Part shown: positions 24,391 through 36,033 of the stretch, one piece after another | Layout of the letters: every line of letters begins with the position of its first letter | Numbering within the stretch: the first letter of the stretch is position 1 | NCBI GenBank assembly: GCA_003117195.1 | Contig: BDSI01000026.1 | Location: 800,397-864,396 of the forward strand | Direction of reading: 5' to 3' | Length of the DNA stretch: 64,000 nucleotides | Source of the DNA: Eudorina sp. 2006-703-Eu-15 | Lineage: Eukaryota; Chlorophyta; Chlorophyceae; Chlamydomonadales; Volvocaceae | Notes under the pieces: generated by a model | What the model was told of the DNA's origin: nothing | What the model saw: the letters and a program-made list of their open reading frames with translations, nothing else | Database searches by the model: none | Position numbers and translations under genes: made by a program

Positions 24391-27300
24391 ATGCCGCGAA
24401 CTAAACAAGACGACCGCCATCTTGACGTGCCTGGCATTCGATTCCTTCCTGTATTCAGGAAATGGGAGGAAGCCCAGCAGCAGCAACAACAACAGCCGCC
24501 GCAGCAACAGCAGCAGCGAACCCCGCAACCAGCACAGCAACCCAAGCGCAAGCAGCGCCGCCCACTGGGAACCCCGGCGAAGGTCGCGTCGTCGCCACAG
24601 GTGGCGGAGGAAGGGGCCGCGGTCACGGAAGCCCCAGCGCCGGGCGCCGGGTCCGCCACATCGCACCATGACCCGTGGGTCACTGCGCAGCGCGCCGCCC
24701 CCGGCTCCGCCACCGCCGCCACAGACCCAGAACCGGCCCCGCGGCGCGTCTCCCCCTCGACGCTGCACGACACGTCGTCAGTCGCTGCTCGCGGGGACGG
24801 TGGCTCACGGCGGTCCAGGCCCGGCAGGGCCGCACCCGTCGCTTCCGCCGGCTCTACAACCCCGCCGGCGCCGCCACCGGCGCAACCACAGCACCCCCCG
24901 CAACGCACCCGGCCGCACTCTCCCGCACAGCCCAGCCAGCAGGAAGATCCCGGCTGGCCGTCCCTCTTCGCGGTGGCAGCGGCGGGCCCGCGGTCTGTCC
25001 CCTCCCTTGACCCTCACGCCCTGTCGACCCAGGACTTAGTGTCGCTGGCGCGTCAGTGGACGGAGGAGCTGGTCCGTTGGGAGGCCGCGGACCCTCCCAG
25101 GAGCGCCGCCGCCGCCGCCGCCGCCGCCGCCAGCGCCATCTCGGGTGCGCCCTCGCGGGCAGGCGCGTCCGTTGCGGCATCGCCCCATGTCAGTGGCCCT
25201 CGGGACCTGTCGCAGCTGCCCGCGGCGGCTGGGGAGCGGTTGGCGCGGCTCACGAAGGCGGTGGACGCGCATGTGACCCGCGGGTCGCTGGGGCACCAGG
25301 AGCTGGCGGACCTGGCCTGGTGTGTGGGGCACTACGACAGGTGAGAGGCCGGGGGAGGTGCGGTGGGAGGTGCGGTGGGAGGTGCGGTGGGAGGTGCGGT
25401 GAGGGCGAAGAGGGAAGTACGGGCAGCCCGCCGGGGGCAGGCGGGGGTTCAGCCGCTGGGTAGGGGTGGGGCAGCATGCTCTTGGCCTCCTGCTGCCGCA
25501 GTGGCCCCAGCAAGGAATGTTGACAAGGCGGTCGTTGGTTATGTCTTGTACGCTGCCCCATCACCCCCTGACCCCCGACCCCCGACCTCATCCTCACCCC
25601 GCAGGGCCCACTCACTCCGGGTGCTGTACCCCGCCCTGCAGGTGCCCTTCCGGGTACTGCCCAGGTTCCTGCCGGGTCTTAGGCTGCAGGTGGGGGCCGC
25701 GTGCGTCTCTCGGAGGTTGAGTGGGTTGAGGTGTGGCGTGGCGTGGTGTGGTGTGGTGTGGTGTGGTGTGGTGTGGTGTGGTGTGGTGTGGTGTGGTGTG
25801 GCGTGGCGTGGTGTGCTGTGGTGTGGCGTGGCGTGGCGTTGTGTGCTGTGGTGTGGGTTTGAAGCGGTTACCAGGCCCAAGACGAACCCGGGGTGTGGTG
25901 TGGCGCCTGGGGTGTGGAGCTTGTGTACGAGCACCCTGCGAGAGCTTGTACGGCAGTCATAACGGCAGACACACCGCCGGGTCTGCTAGGAGTGTCGGGG
26001 GGCCCTGTTTTCTTTCAACTGGGGCCAAAGATAGGTACTGTAACAGAAGCTTCGGAAGGGGTGCAAGGCGACATCGTCTATGTCCACATGCAAGAACGGC
26101 GTTGCGGTGCTGTTGTGGGATCGGAGTTGGGGACGGGGCTGGGTGATGAGGCGATGGGAACGTGGGAAGCGATGGGATGCGAAGGGGAGGACAGCGTCCA
26201 CAGCCGTGGTAATGCTTACGGCGGTCCGTCCACAGACATCTCCGAAACCAACGCCGTACTATCTCCCACACCGCAATCCCCTGCCACGTCTCATGCCTCT
26301 GTGGGCGACCCGCACGCGCGGCCACTCCCTCCCCCCCAGGACTTCGAGTCGGAGGTGGCGCTCTCCCGGGACACCATTTACCTGGACGACGGGACCAGGT
26401 ACGTGGGCGGACGGGCGAGATGGCCCCGGCGGGGTCGGGGGCCGGGGGGCAGGGGCCGGGGGGCAGGGGCAGGGGGGCAGGGGCAGGGGGGCAGGGGCCG
26501 CACATGGACCTCCGGGCGGGAGAGCGGTCTTGCTAGCTGCCTGGCAGGGCTGCGCTGCTCCATTTCTGTTCTCACTACACGCCATGTACCATGCCGTGCC
26601 TGTGCCTGCGGGCGGCCTGCACCTGCCGCTCTCCTGCCAGATCAAAACAAATGATGTGCCGTAACCTTCGATCCTCCTCGAGGCGCTTCCGCTCGCTCGC
26701 GCTCCTCCGCTCAGCTGGCGGTCTTCCGAGTGCAGCGACCCCCAAAAGCGCGCCAAATCGACAGCGTTCCGCCGACACCGCGGCCGTTCCATTCCTTGAA
26801 GGGTCGGGCATTGCGTGCACACTGTACGCCTAGGGGCAAATCGTCAGGCACTGCTATGCCCATCGCATATCACGCCCGCCCGCCGTGCCTGCCAGAGGAC
26901 ACACTCAGGGTTCTCTCGTACCTCTCCCATGCTCTCCCTCTCTCTCGCGCGCGCTCTCCCTCAATCTCCCTCCCTCTCAGGGCCGTGGAGGAGTCACGGC
27001 TGACCGGGTGGCAGTCCGAGATCGGAGCCACCTTCAAGTGCGTAGTGCGTCCGGCGTTCTGGTGTTTCGGGTTTGGCGTGCGATGCGCCGTCTGCCTAAG
27101 AATGGGCCCAAGGCCCTAGACTGTCTGCCTCAAAGGGCGCCTGCGGTATCATCGCGGGGCGCGCCCAGCCGCCCACCACGTGGCTATAATGGGCCACGTG
27201 ATGAGAACGAAGCGGCACTGCGGGGATGAGAAGCAATACCATACGCACGGGCCACGATGCAGGACACGATGCAGGTCCCCGCTGTGTCGCGTGCGGGGCA

Positions 27301-29010
27301 GGGTAGGGACGGACCGCGGATGTGCACGGACTGTACCTGTCTTACCATATCGTGCGCGCGGAATCCCGTGACCCCTGCTTCTGCGCGCAAGTCGCCGTTG
27401 GCCGCAAGGCAGGGCCCCGGGAGCCCCCTTTCCCCCCATAACCACGTGGCACATCACGTGATGACGGGAAGGTCAGTAGTACCCTTGCAGCAGCAGCAAG
27501 AGCCCGCAAACCCTGATTGCCGATGCGCTTCAACTGCTCAGGTACAGCGGCAAGGAGATGCAGCCGCAGGAAGGCGGCCTGTCGCCCAACGTCCTCAAGG
27601 TGAGGAGATTAGTATCGGTGGACATGGTAGTTGCGGCGCATGGTGGTGGCGGGGAAGGAGGCGGCCACGGCATGGGGGACATGCCCGTACATTTGGTCGT
27701 ACGGGACTGCCGCACGGTCGTAAGAGGCTGCCGGCGGGGGATCGCGTGTGGGGGAAGTACGGGGGCTTTCGGTCACCAGCGCGGATGCTGGCGCGCCCGC
27801 CTCTGCCAACGTAGCTGCGGGCTGCCTGTAGCCCTTATCGCCCATGCCATGGTTGTGTTGAGAAAAGGGAAAGGAAGAGATGCGAGGGGTTATAGCGGCC
27901 ACACGCCGCTGCGGGGCATTGGTTTGTAGTTCAATCAAGGGCGGGTGATCAACCGTAATCGTATCTCGACTGATAACCGTACGACATCCTCCTCGTGCTG
28001 CGTGTGTCGTAGGTACGAGATGCGCTGTGGGACCTGACGGGCGTCAAGTACGACAGCGTCCTCATCAACTACTACGAAGACGGAAAATGCGGCATGCGGT
28101 ACCACGTGGACCCACTGTACGACAGGTGGGCGCGCGGGCGTAATTGGATTAATTGTACGGCATACGGTCTTTGACTCCTTGCTTCCTTCCTGTGCCACCT
28201 AGGGTACCGTCTTGCAGCCCAACACACCGCGCTGCGCCGATCCTACACCGCCCGATCCTAAACCCGATCCCAACCCGACTCGACCCCCCCGCTTCCCCAG
28301 GTGGACCCCCAACACCGCTGTGGTGTCCCTGGGCGACACCCGCACCTTCATCTTCCGGGCCATCCGAGATCACAGCATCCGGTCAGCGCCAGGGAGGGAA
28401 GCAGGAAGAGGGCGAGAGATAGAGGGCGAGAGGGAGAGGGATAGAGGGCGAGAGGAAGACAGCGAGAGGGAGGGCGAGAAGGTGGAGACGTGGTAGAGGG
28501 CCAGGCGCCTGATATCCCTCCCCGCCGCGGAGGTGACGGATTGGAACCCTCGAATACGGTACAGGCAGGGAGCCGTCCCTCTTCGTGGCCGCCTACGCGC
28601 CCGTCCACGGCCGGCCGGAGAGTGTCTCTTTGCCTCGGGACGTCTCAGCCGGCCCCATCCGCCGCCCGGCCCAGCGGGCAGCGGCCCTCACTCACGCGGA
28701 ATCTCACCCTGCACGCGGGGACCCCCGCTGCCCATCAACCGCCTCTCGCCCCTGCCCCCGCAAACCCTGCCCCCTCGCTACTGTCCCCTTATCCCTGCCC
28801 CGATTTTCCCTGCACCCATCTTTGTTTCTCTGCCGCAGGTGGCAGTACCGGGTCCGCAACGGCGATGTGGTGCACATGTTTGACGACTGCCAGGAGCGGC
28901 TGCAGCACTGCGTCCGCGTGGAGCGGCGCGCGGAGGACGCGGGGCCGCGCATGTCGCTGGTGTTCAAGGAGCGGCTGCGCGGACCCACGGGTCAGTACCT
29001 GCTGCCGTGA
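24391..29010 (+). CDS. AlkB-family 2-oxoglutarate/Fe(II) dioxygenase with long disordered N-terminus
   Basis: Oxidative demethylase fold (ALKBH group); substrate (DNA, RNA or protein) cannot be read from sequence. Exons 24391-25340, 25605-25689, 26340-26398, 26981-27037, 27542-27599, 28013-28125, 28301-28381 and 28839-29010 give 524 aa, all in phase. Residues 1 to ~300 are Gln/Pro/Ala/Ser-rich. The catalytic part starts near VPFRVLPRFLPG. It includes TGWQSEIG, VLINYYEDGKCGMRYHVDPL with iron ligands H434 and D436, TAVVSLGDTRTFIFR, and GDVVHMFDDCQERLQHCVRV with third ligand H491. The 2OG-binding arginine should be R505 in PRMSLVFKERL. The position that is usually the second arginine of RxxxxxR is lysine K511. 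The start ATG is the first in this frame; an upstream exon is possible. Confidence 0.85.
25356..25402. repeat. 12-b tandem repeat (GTGCGGTGGGAG)n
   Basis: About four units in the first intron of the AlkB-like gene. Confidence 0.85.
25736..25858. repeat. GTGTG/GCGTG pentamer array
   Basis: Long run of GTGTG and GTGGC pentamer variants in the second intron of the AlkB-like gene. Low-complexity Cys/Gly/Val frames here are artefacts. Confidence 0.85.
26424..26500. repeat. G-rich GGGGCAGGG array
   Basis: Repeated GGGCCGGGGGGCAGGG and GGGCAGGG units on the plus strand just downstream of exon 26340-26398. Runs of four or more G on the transcribed sense strand could form G-quadruplexes in the intron. 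Confidence 0.75.
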
Positions 29011-29865
29011 GCCTTCAACACTGTCACACACCGTGTCAAGGTGGACCCGTAGTCCTGCAACATGATGAATGGGTGACGGGAGGTGGCTGTGGTCGTCAGC
29101 TCTGACCTCCCGTGTGAGTGTGGGTCACCCTCCCTCCACGGCCACGGGGACCTAGGGGTTTGCCAGGGGACCGCCGCCCGCCTCATTGCGCCTCCTGCCG
29201 GATGATCTGAAGCACAGCCACTCAGCCAGTGGGCCACACCGCCACTCGGCCTGATATGGGTGATAGCCGCTATCGTGAGCCTTGGCGCCTTGGCGACATC
29301 TTGTTTTGGCGCGCAGCTTTAATATGGTGCTTGTGGTGGCCAAGGGGCTGGAAGGCGATTCTCGTTCATGAACGGGCCGGGGTTGCGAGGGCCGGCCCAG
29401 CTGTGTGAGGCGTCAGGCGGCGAACTCTAGGGCATGCAGACGGTGAGGCGAGGCAAGCTCGCAGTCCTAGGGTGCGAATTGCCACGTGCCAGGGCATCCT
29501 CCAGGCGCACTGGAGGCGGTGTTTTGCCGCTGGATGGGATCGCCGCGAGCTACGCAACCTGCTGGCATCCGCCCCAGTCCATCCGCCTCATACAGCCACC
29601 GTAGCCTATATAGGCTACCCCGCGCAACCCAGGAGGCCGGAGCAGCCTCCGTCTCGACCCAGCCGGTCCCGGTCGGATCCTCAACGCCCTGGCAGAGAAC
29701 CTCTCAACCTGTTATTGGCAGCTGGGTCAGGGGTGGCTCGAGAGGGAGAGGTCTGCACGCAACGCCGCCGGGAGTGAGGTGTGTCCCGCACAACACGGCA
29801 CTGCACCGCCCGTCCGCCGGTGTCTTTTCCTGGCGATCTGAACCGCGAGCGCGCCTCCCACCCTC

Positions 29866-29896
<31 letters not shown>

Positions 29897-29923
29897 CGCA
29901 TGGCCCGCCGTTCACGTCCCCGC
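29011..29923. other. Convergent intergenic region with (CCAG)n
   Basis: Between the AlkB-like stop and the RAP gene stop. No gene seen. A (CCAG)n microsatellite of about seven units lies at 29868-29895, within the likely 3' untranslated region of the RAP gene. I found no TGTAA on either strand. Confidence 0.5.
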
Positions 29924-32676
29924 TCAGACGCGGCCGCCGCGCACCACCCGCAGCAGGTAACCCTGCCGCTCGTCGTCGCTCCGCAGTCCCCGCCACACAT
30001 CCACGTCCACCACCGCCACCCGCCAGCCCAGCCGCCGCAGCTGCCGCACCCGCGCCGCCCACATGCCGTCCGTGCCCCCCGTCCCCACAGCCCCCGGCCC
30101 CGCCGCAGCTGCTGCTGACGCCGCCGCCGCCGCTGCCGCCGCGGGCGTCCGTACCTGCGGCGCGAACCGGTCCCGGAGCAGCACCTCCAGCGCATCCGCC
30201 GTGCCGGACTCCAGGTCCTGAAGCGCCGACGTCGCGTCGGTCGGCCGGCCCGCCGCGCTGCGGCTCTCCCTGGCAATGCCGCCGCCACTGCCGCTACTGC
30301 TACTGCCGCCTCCGCGGACGTAAATGGCGAGCCATCTGGAGGGAACCGCCACGTCTACGTCCTCGGGCTGCGCCACCGTGAGGCCCATGCGGCGCGTCAG
30401 GAGGTACACCACCTGGCACGGCACAGCACGGCATGGCACGGCGCGGCGAAAATGACGTAGGTTTAGTCATGATGGGCTAACCAGGATAAGAGCAGGGGCA
30501 CACTCACACAGTTGCACATCTGAAGATCAGTGTAGCCGTCGTACCTGATTCCGTACACTCTGCAGCTCGTCCACCAGCTGGTCGCCTCGCCAGTGGTAGA
30601 GCAGATCGCGTTTAATGCGGGCCAGCTCCTGCAGGATTGCGGTTGCGCAATAGGTTGCCGTTGCAGATACCGTTGTCGTGTCTGTTATAGCCATAAGTGG
30701 GTGCTACAACTGGGTCGGGCAGGCGCACGTTGCGGGGGTTGGTAGCGTAACGGGCAGCAAGGTGACTGCCAGGATAGACCGGCGCAACGTCGTGGAGCAA
30801 ACGGCATTATACTGTACGGCACTACGTGCAGTGACACTGACAGGGCGACTGTTAAACCTTAAACCCATGAACGGATGAACGCGATTGCTCGAAACGATCC
30901 TCGATTCGTACCTTGGGGTTGGCCAGCACAGCCGCCGCCTGCTCCGGCATCCCCGGCGGTTCCCAGCCGTCGTCACCGTTACCACCAACCGCCAACTGCT
31001 CTAGAATGTACAACAGCGCCAGATACGGTCCCTCGATCGCCGGGTGCAGCGGCACATACTCGCCGTACACCGACGCCAACTTCTCCAGGGCCTTACGTCC
31101 GAGTGGCGCTGCCGCCGCCAGCACCTCCTCCCGAGTCGCCCGCGGCTGGCACGCCGGCGACGCCGCCGAGGCCGCGGCCGGCGACGTCGGCGACACGGCC
31201 CCGACGGAGCCCGCCGCCGCAGCTGTACGGCGCCCTGGCGATGCACTGTCGGCGCTGTACAGCAGCGCCGCGTGCATCAGGTACAGCAGCGCGCACTCGT
31301 CCAGACCCTTGCCGCCAGGAGCGGCGGCAGCGACGGCCCTGAGGCCCGACTCCCAGACACCTGCGGGCGCGGCGCCGTGCATGACCGCACACCACAGCAA
31401 CACCGCCCGATGCGCCGGCCCCAGCCGCTGCTCCGAAACCGCGGGAAGGGTCCCGGAGGCGGCAGCCTGCGGTGCGGGCAAGGTCACGGTTGAGCGGCCA
31501 GCAGTGATACCCAATTCCATCCAATGCACGTGTTGCCGTACGGGCCGTATCGGAGACCGTACGGTACGGCATGTTGGGAGAGGCATCCCGCACATCATAT
31601 TCTGGAGTCGTACACGGCGGCAAAGAGCAAGGGACAACTCGCGAAGGCGGCCAATAGTGCAACAAGAGCTTAAGCGAACACGATTGTACGACGTCCCGTA
31701 GAACGTTCACAGTCACACAGTACCTGCAGGAGGTCCAGGTACGGCTTGCCGGGCTCGTGCCCGGCCCACGCCAGCGCCCACGCCAGTGTCACGGTCTGAG
31801 GATGGGGACGCGGGGCGCCGAACGAACGGCCGTAAAACGAGTAAGACAAGTTGTCAGGGCGTCAAGGCAGTCAAGGGGCCACCCCACCATGGCTTGGCAA
31901 ATTTTGAAGCAATGCAGCGCGCCAGTAGGGCCAAGGAATGACCCTCAGGCCGTTCCAGGGCTGCGATGCAGGCAGCAGCTAGTAGAGCAGGCAGCAGGGC
32001 AGGTGGTGGAGGCGCCCCCGCAGCGGCCCTGGCACAGTGCAGAACTGTGATGTGTGACCATAGCGCTTGACCTCGCGCCCAGAGTACACGGTGGAACCCT
32101 CCTCGAGTCGAGAATGAGGTTCGAGGCTTCAAATGGGGGTAAGGCCATCAATGCAGGGATGTGATGTAATGTAACCGTTACAAGGTGGACCAGGGATGTG
32201 GTTGCCGGCCGATCTAGCCCTTGCGCGCATGCAGATACCTGAGGGAGGTTAGCACCGTCCGCGAGGCCCGTCAAGGCCGCTACCTCGAGAGCCTGCAGAG
32301 TGCTGGCAGCCAGGGCCTGGCCGCGCCGTACTGCTGCTGCCTCAGGCATGTACGACAGGAGCGGCTGCAGCAGGCTGGCTCGATAGGCCAATTCCAGGGG
32401 AGCCCGAGGTGCCGCCGCCTCGGCGGCTGCTTTGACGATCCCAGGAAGGAAGCCCAGAGCATAGTCCATCACAGGACGCAAACCCATGGACAATTGGGAT
32501 CTACTGCAAAACGACAATCCAAGGGCTTGTTCTTGTGCGTTATCGGCTGACAAGGGAGGTGCTGACTGCGCCACCAAAGATGTGGTCGTGTCGATGGTTG
32601 TGTCATCCCCATCACAGGGAGCAGATGAAACCCAAGCAAGAGGCAAGCCACCAGTAAATGAAGCAGCGGCTGTCAT
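29924..32676 (-). CDS. RAP-domain (FASTK/OPR-type) putative organellar RNA-binding protein
   Basis: Exons 32676-32239, 31795-31724, 31466-30912, 30628-30545 and 30412-29924 give 545 aa, all joined in phase 0. The middle has helical repeat-like segments (TVTLAWALAWAGHEPGKPYL, AVLLWCAVMHGAAPAGVW, KALEKLASVYGEYVPLHPAI), as in OPR/FASTK proteins. Ala/Ser/Pro linkers interrupt them. The C-terminus has the RAP-like end: SRWLAIYVRG, then after a Ser/Gly and Ala-rich insertion RVRQLRRLGWRVAVVDVDVW followed by RGLRSDDERQGYLLRVVRG. RAP domains occur in proteins acting on organellar RNA processing, stability or translation. No strong transit peptide is evident in the first residues (MTAAASFTGG), so the compartment is uncertain. 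The RAP core is split by low complexity, which may weaken domain detection. Confidence 0.78.
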
Positions 32677-33362
32677 GTATGGGGCAAAAGCGCTTATAAG
32701 CGAGGTATTATGAACAACCCTATCTGCAGCATTGGCATATCAGTGTGCCTACCGAAAGTTATCCAGCGTCGCATTCTAGCTGCACACAACACACACGTGA
32801 GGTGACACTTATTGTAAGAAATTATATACAGCCATTTATGCGCTCCGGTTGGTCCGGTCCAGTCGCGACTTTCCGAAACGTTTCCCGCCCAAAGATCACC
32901 TGTACCAAATGAATGAAGCAATGGAATTTCCGACCCCTCGGTACAAGTTTTTTGGCAAAAGTTTGCCTTTTCATGACGCGGATAAGATTGAGCAGTTACG
33001 ACGGCCGTTGTCCGTTACGACGGACCGGTGTCCGTTGCTCTTACTACTGGCAGCATACTGCTTGCCTTCCCGGCAACTGCCGTTTGTTACTCCAGCGCTG
33101 CCCTTCGCTGCTAGCTAAACGCAAAGCCTTAGAGGAGCGGCAACTGGCCAAAGGCAGAAGGGGAGGAGCGCTGACATGGACCTCACCCGTCCCCTCACCG
33201 CCGTGTGATCTGGCGCGGTTTCCAGGAGAGGCAATCCTGGCGCGCTGGTTACCGGGTGTAACCGTTACAAGGAGGAGCCTTAGTCGAATCACTTAGCGGG
33301 GAGGGGACCGGGATTCGCTGTGCTACGTTCTACAAGTCGAGGCCTCCGGCCAGCGTTGCTAT

Positions 33363-33389
33363 TTCCATGTAGGCTCATACCCACGGCCT
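33363..33389 (+). repeat. 27-b direct repeat, copy 1
   Basis: Core CATGTAGGCTCATA then CCACGGCCT. It matches 33782-33808 with two mismatches. Copies start 419 b apart in gene-free DNA. Confidence 0.8.
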
Positions 33390-33781
33390 CACACCGATAC
33401 CTCGAAACTTGACCCTCTCGAATCGCCCTGAAGCTTCAACAGTTTAAAAAGGAGTTCATTGGGGTATACTCAAAGGTGACTGGCAACATGCCCTCTCCAG
33501 TGCGCATCTCGGCTCCGGTAACTATGAAGGTGGCCCGACACAAACGGGATGCCTGCTGTGGTATATATACTCTCATTCACAGACCTGCATGCCGTGCTCC
33601 AAACAACACGGCAGTTCATTCGCAATAACTATCCTGCTTCGCGACAGTATGTTACACAAGTCAAGCCCTTCGAGGCTCACTGCCATAAACATCGGTTATG
33701 CGGGCGGGTGCACCCTGGGCAGGCAACGCGCCGACATGTTTTGACATGAACCTATGCTCAGGTTCACAGTTACTACAAGCC

Positions 33782-33808
33782 TTTCATGTAGGCTCATATC
33801 CACGGCCT
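33782..33808 (+). repeat. 27-b direct repeat, copy 2
   Basis: Second copy of the 33363-33389 repeat. No element between the copies could be identified. Confidence 0.8.
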
Positions 33809-35618
33809 AAACGCCTTGGCAATACTAACACACATTTGGTATTGCCAACACATTCAGGTATGGACCTAACCATGCCGTCATGGAGAGGCCGCCACTGCAC
33901 CTGCCGACCCCCAAAGCTTCATCATTCCGCTTCCGCCACGGCAGCAATGGAAGCAGCCACGGCAGCCGCCGTGGCTGCTTCCATCGTTGCCGTTCCAAAG
34001 CATCAATGTACCGCGGCCAGTTCGGCTGCCATTGCTTCCAGCAGGGCCATTGCCATTATTTCGACGCCACTTTGGTTGCCGCCGATGCTGCTACTGCCGC
34101 CACGCCGACGATGCTACTGCCGCCAACGCTGTTACTACCGCCGCATTCCTGCCGGCGCTGCTACTGCCGCCGCCGCATTCCTGCCGCCGCTAATTTCGGG
34201 GCCCAGCACCTCGTGATTTGGCGGCGGCAACCGCACCTCGCCCCCAATAGTCTCTTCGTCGGCCAGTCACGACTTCCGCTGGCCGCGCTCTCCAGAAGCA
34301 CGCCCGGGCATGAGCACGCAGTGCAAACTCATGACGCTCGAGATAACAGTCGTGGCCAGGGCCAGGCCTATGAACGAGGCGAAGTCAATTTGACTTCATA
34401 TGTGCTTGTTGCTGCCACGGAGACAGGCGTTGGATACACTTGCAATGCTTGCGGAATAGGCGCACAGCACGTTCTGAGGGGCAGGGCGATATTCGGTGCA
34501 AGGTCCACGCATGTCAGTTCAACCTTCGACGACTTGAGCAAAATTCCTCTTGCCATAACACGTAATTTGCCATAACACACGCGGCATCCCAGACGCCACC
34601 GACGTGCTTCTTGGACTGGTAACAACAGATGGATAATGGTAGGTCTGCGTAGTTGTGCGTATTATATTCGTCCGTACAACACAGTAGCACCATGCCGTCG
34701 TGTCGCTTTCGCTTCGCGTCTGTCCCCAGGGCAACCGCAAGAACACAAGCGGGCATGTCTGCGTGCCGGAGTGCTGTTGTGTCATGAGATCTCGTCTGGC
34801 AGCTTTACGCTGGATAACCTGGTGGCATTGCCGAGCACCTCCGACGGCACTGGACGGCATGCAGCAGTACTGGTTGCCGTTACGCCGCCTGGATGACCTT
34901 CGGGCCGGAGAAGGGTCCCGATGCGAGTGCAACTTCATTACGTACGTACACAAGAAGCCGGAAGATCCCAAGCCTCCCCGGCATGACAGCATCCTGGAGT
35001 CGTATCGGTTGCAGTGCTGCTTTGTGACGACATATATAGCTAGCGCCTGTATCAGAGGGTCGGGGAACCCCAGACCCAACGCCTCGCTGACAAACAGCAA
35101 TGAATGTCGCAGCTCCCCATCGTGGCACATTTGTTAGCCCCGTCATCCAATCTCCTAACACCTGACCTACGTCACTTCACGATTGTAAACTCGAAAAGTG
35201 CCCGTCGGCAAATGCACAGGTATGATCCAGCACAGATCCAGTAGTTTACACGGATGCCTTGGTGCCGAGTTCAGGTCCGTAGCAGGTGGGGCCCACCCCG
35301 ATACGTGTGAGCGGGGTATGACTTTCGCCCGAGTGAACAACCGCGTGAGCATTAACCGCGAAAAAGTTGCATGGATGAAGGGTATAGATCTGAGGCTGCG
35401 CGGAGTAATAACAGCAGCAGCGGGCTGCAAGAGCATGGAGGTGGTCTGGGGCCCGAGAGGTTGTCACCTTATGAGACGCATGCTGGAGCATCGAGGCCCC
35501 AGCAGCGATCCTGACAGCGTTGGTGGGTGAGCGGCCGGACCGTGTCCCGCCGAACATGCATGCTGCGCAGGGGTCTGTGCGGGATGCGGGAGGCTGGATA
35601 GCCTCAGCCACGTCATCG

Positions 35619-35623
35619 TTACA
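35619..35623 (-). terminator. TGTAA polyadenylation-type signal (minus strand)
   Basis: TTACA on the plus strand, about 410 b beyond the stop of the AIMP1-like gene at 36034. This is a plausible near-upstream poly(A) element for that transcript. Confidence 0.5.
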
Positions 35624-35739
35624 GAGTATCTCGCCAGATCCCCATCCACGGAGTGGACCTGACTGCTTAGTTTGCTTTAAGACCTCAACTATCCGGGCTG
35701 TCCCAAGCCGCCAGCACCATGCAATCACCACAAGAACGC

Positions 35740-35793
35740 ACCTTCCAAACCAAGACCCCTGCTGTGACCTTCCAAACCAAGACCCCTGCTGTG
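35740..35793 (+). repeat. Two perfect 27-b tandem units
   Basis: A 27-b unit starting ACCTTCCAAACCAAGACC is repeated twice head to tail without mismatch. It lies in the 3' flank of the AIMP1-like gene. Confidence 0.9.
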
Positions 35794-36033
35794 AGCCTCG
35801 CGTACCTACCTGCGAACTTTACCGCCGAGCCCCATAGTTGCTGCGCACGCTGTCTGCACGCTACCTGCACGCAGCCCTTCCGGCCGCCCTACGCTACTGA
35901 ACTTCTGGCGACTTGCGCGCCACACTCGCCGCACACCCCGCTGCAAACGCTCCACGCACGGTACAGTTTCGCGCCCCCTCTTGCACGTCAAGTCACAAGC
36001 ACTGTCACTCCTCCTGTCGTGGCCGGCTTCCCA

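Larger units (their letters stand above)
32677..36033. other. AT-richer region without a supported gene
   Basis: 5' flank of the RAP gene (right of 32676) and 3' flank of the AIMP1-like gene (left of 36034), with about 3 kb between. Several frames on both strands look superficially protein-like (for example 32909-33010 plus, starting MNEAMEFPTPRYKFF; 34636-34896 plus; 34519-35130 minus). They overlap in conflicting frames and show no family signature. Codon-like Ala/Pro runs at 33930-34200 come from GCC/GCT-rich simple sequence. The region may be decayed mobile DNA. Confidence 0.45.

Noticed and set aside
32909..33110. Small plus gene starting MNEAMEFPTPRYKFF
   Set aside because: Looks protein-like for about 30 residues but has no continuation, stop context or family match.
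33880..34575. 231-codon plus frame with His/Arg/Cys runs
   Set aside because: The run comes from GCC/GCT/CTG simple sequence at 33930-34200 and three frames are open together.
34519..35161. Minus-strand segment resembling OPR repeats (LRHSLLFVSEALGLGFPDPL)
   Set aside because: The similarity is short, other frames on both strands are equally plausible, and no phase-consistent exon chain was found.
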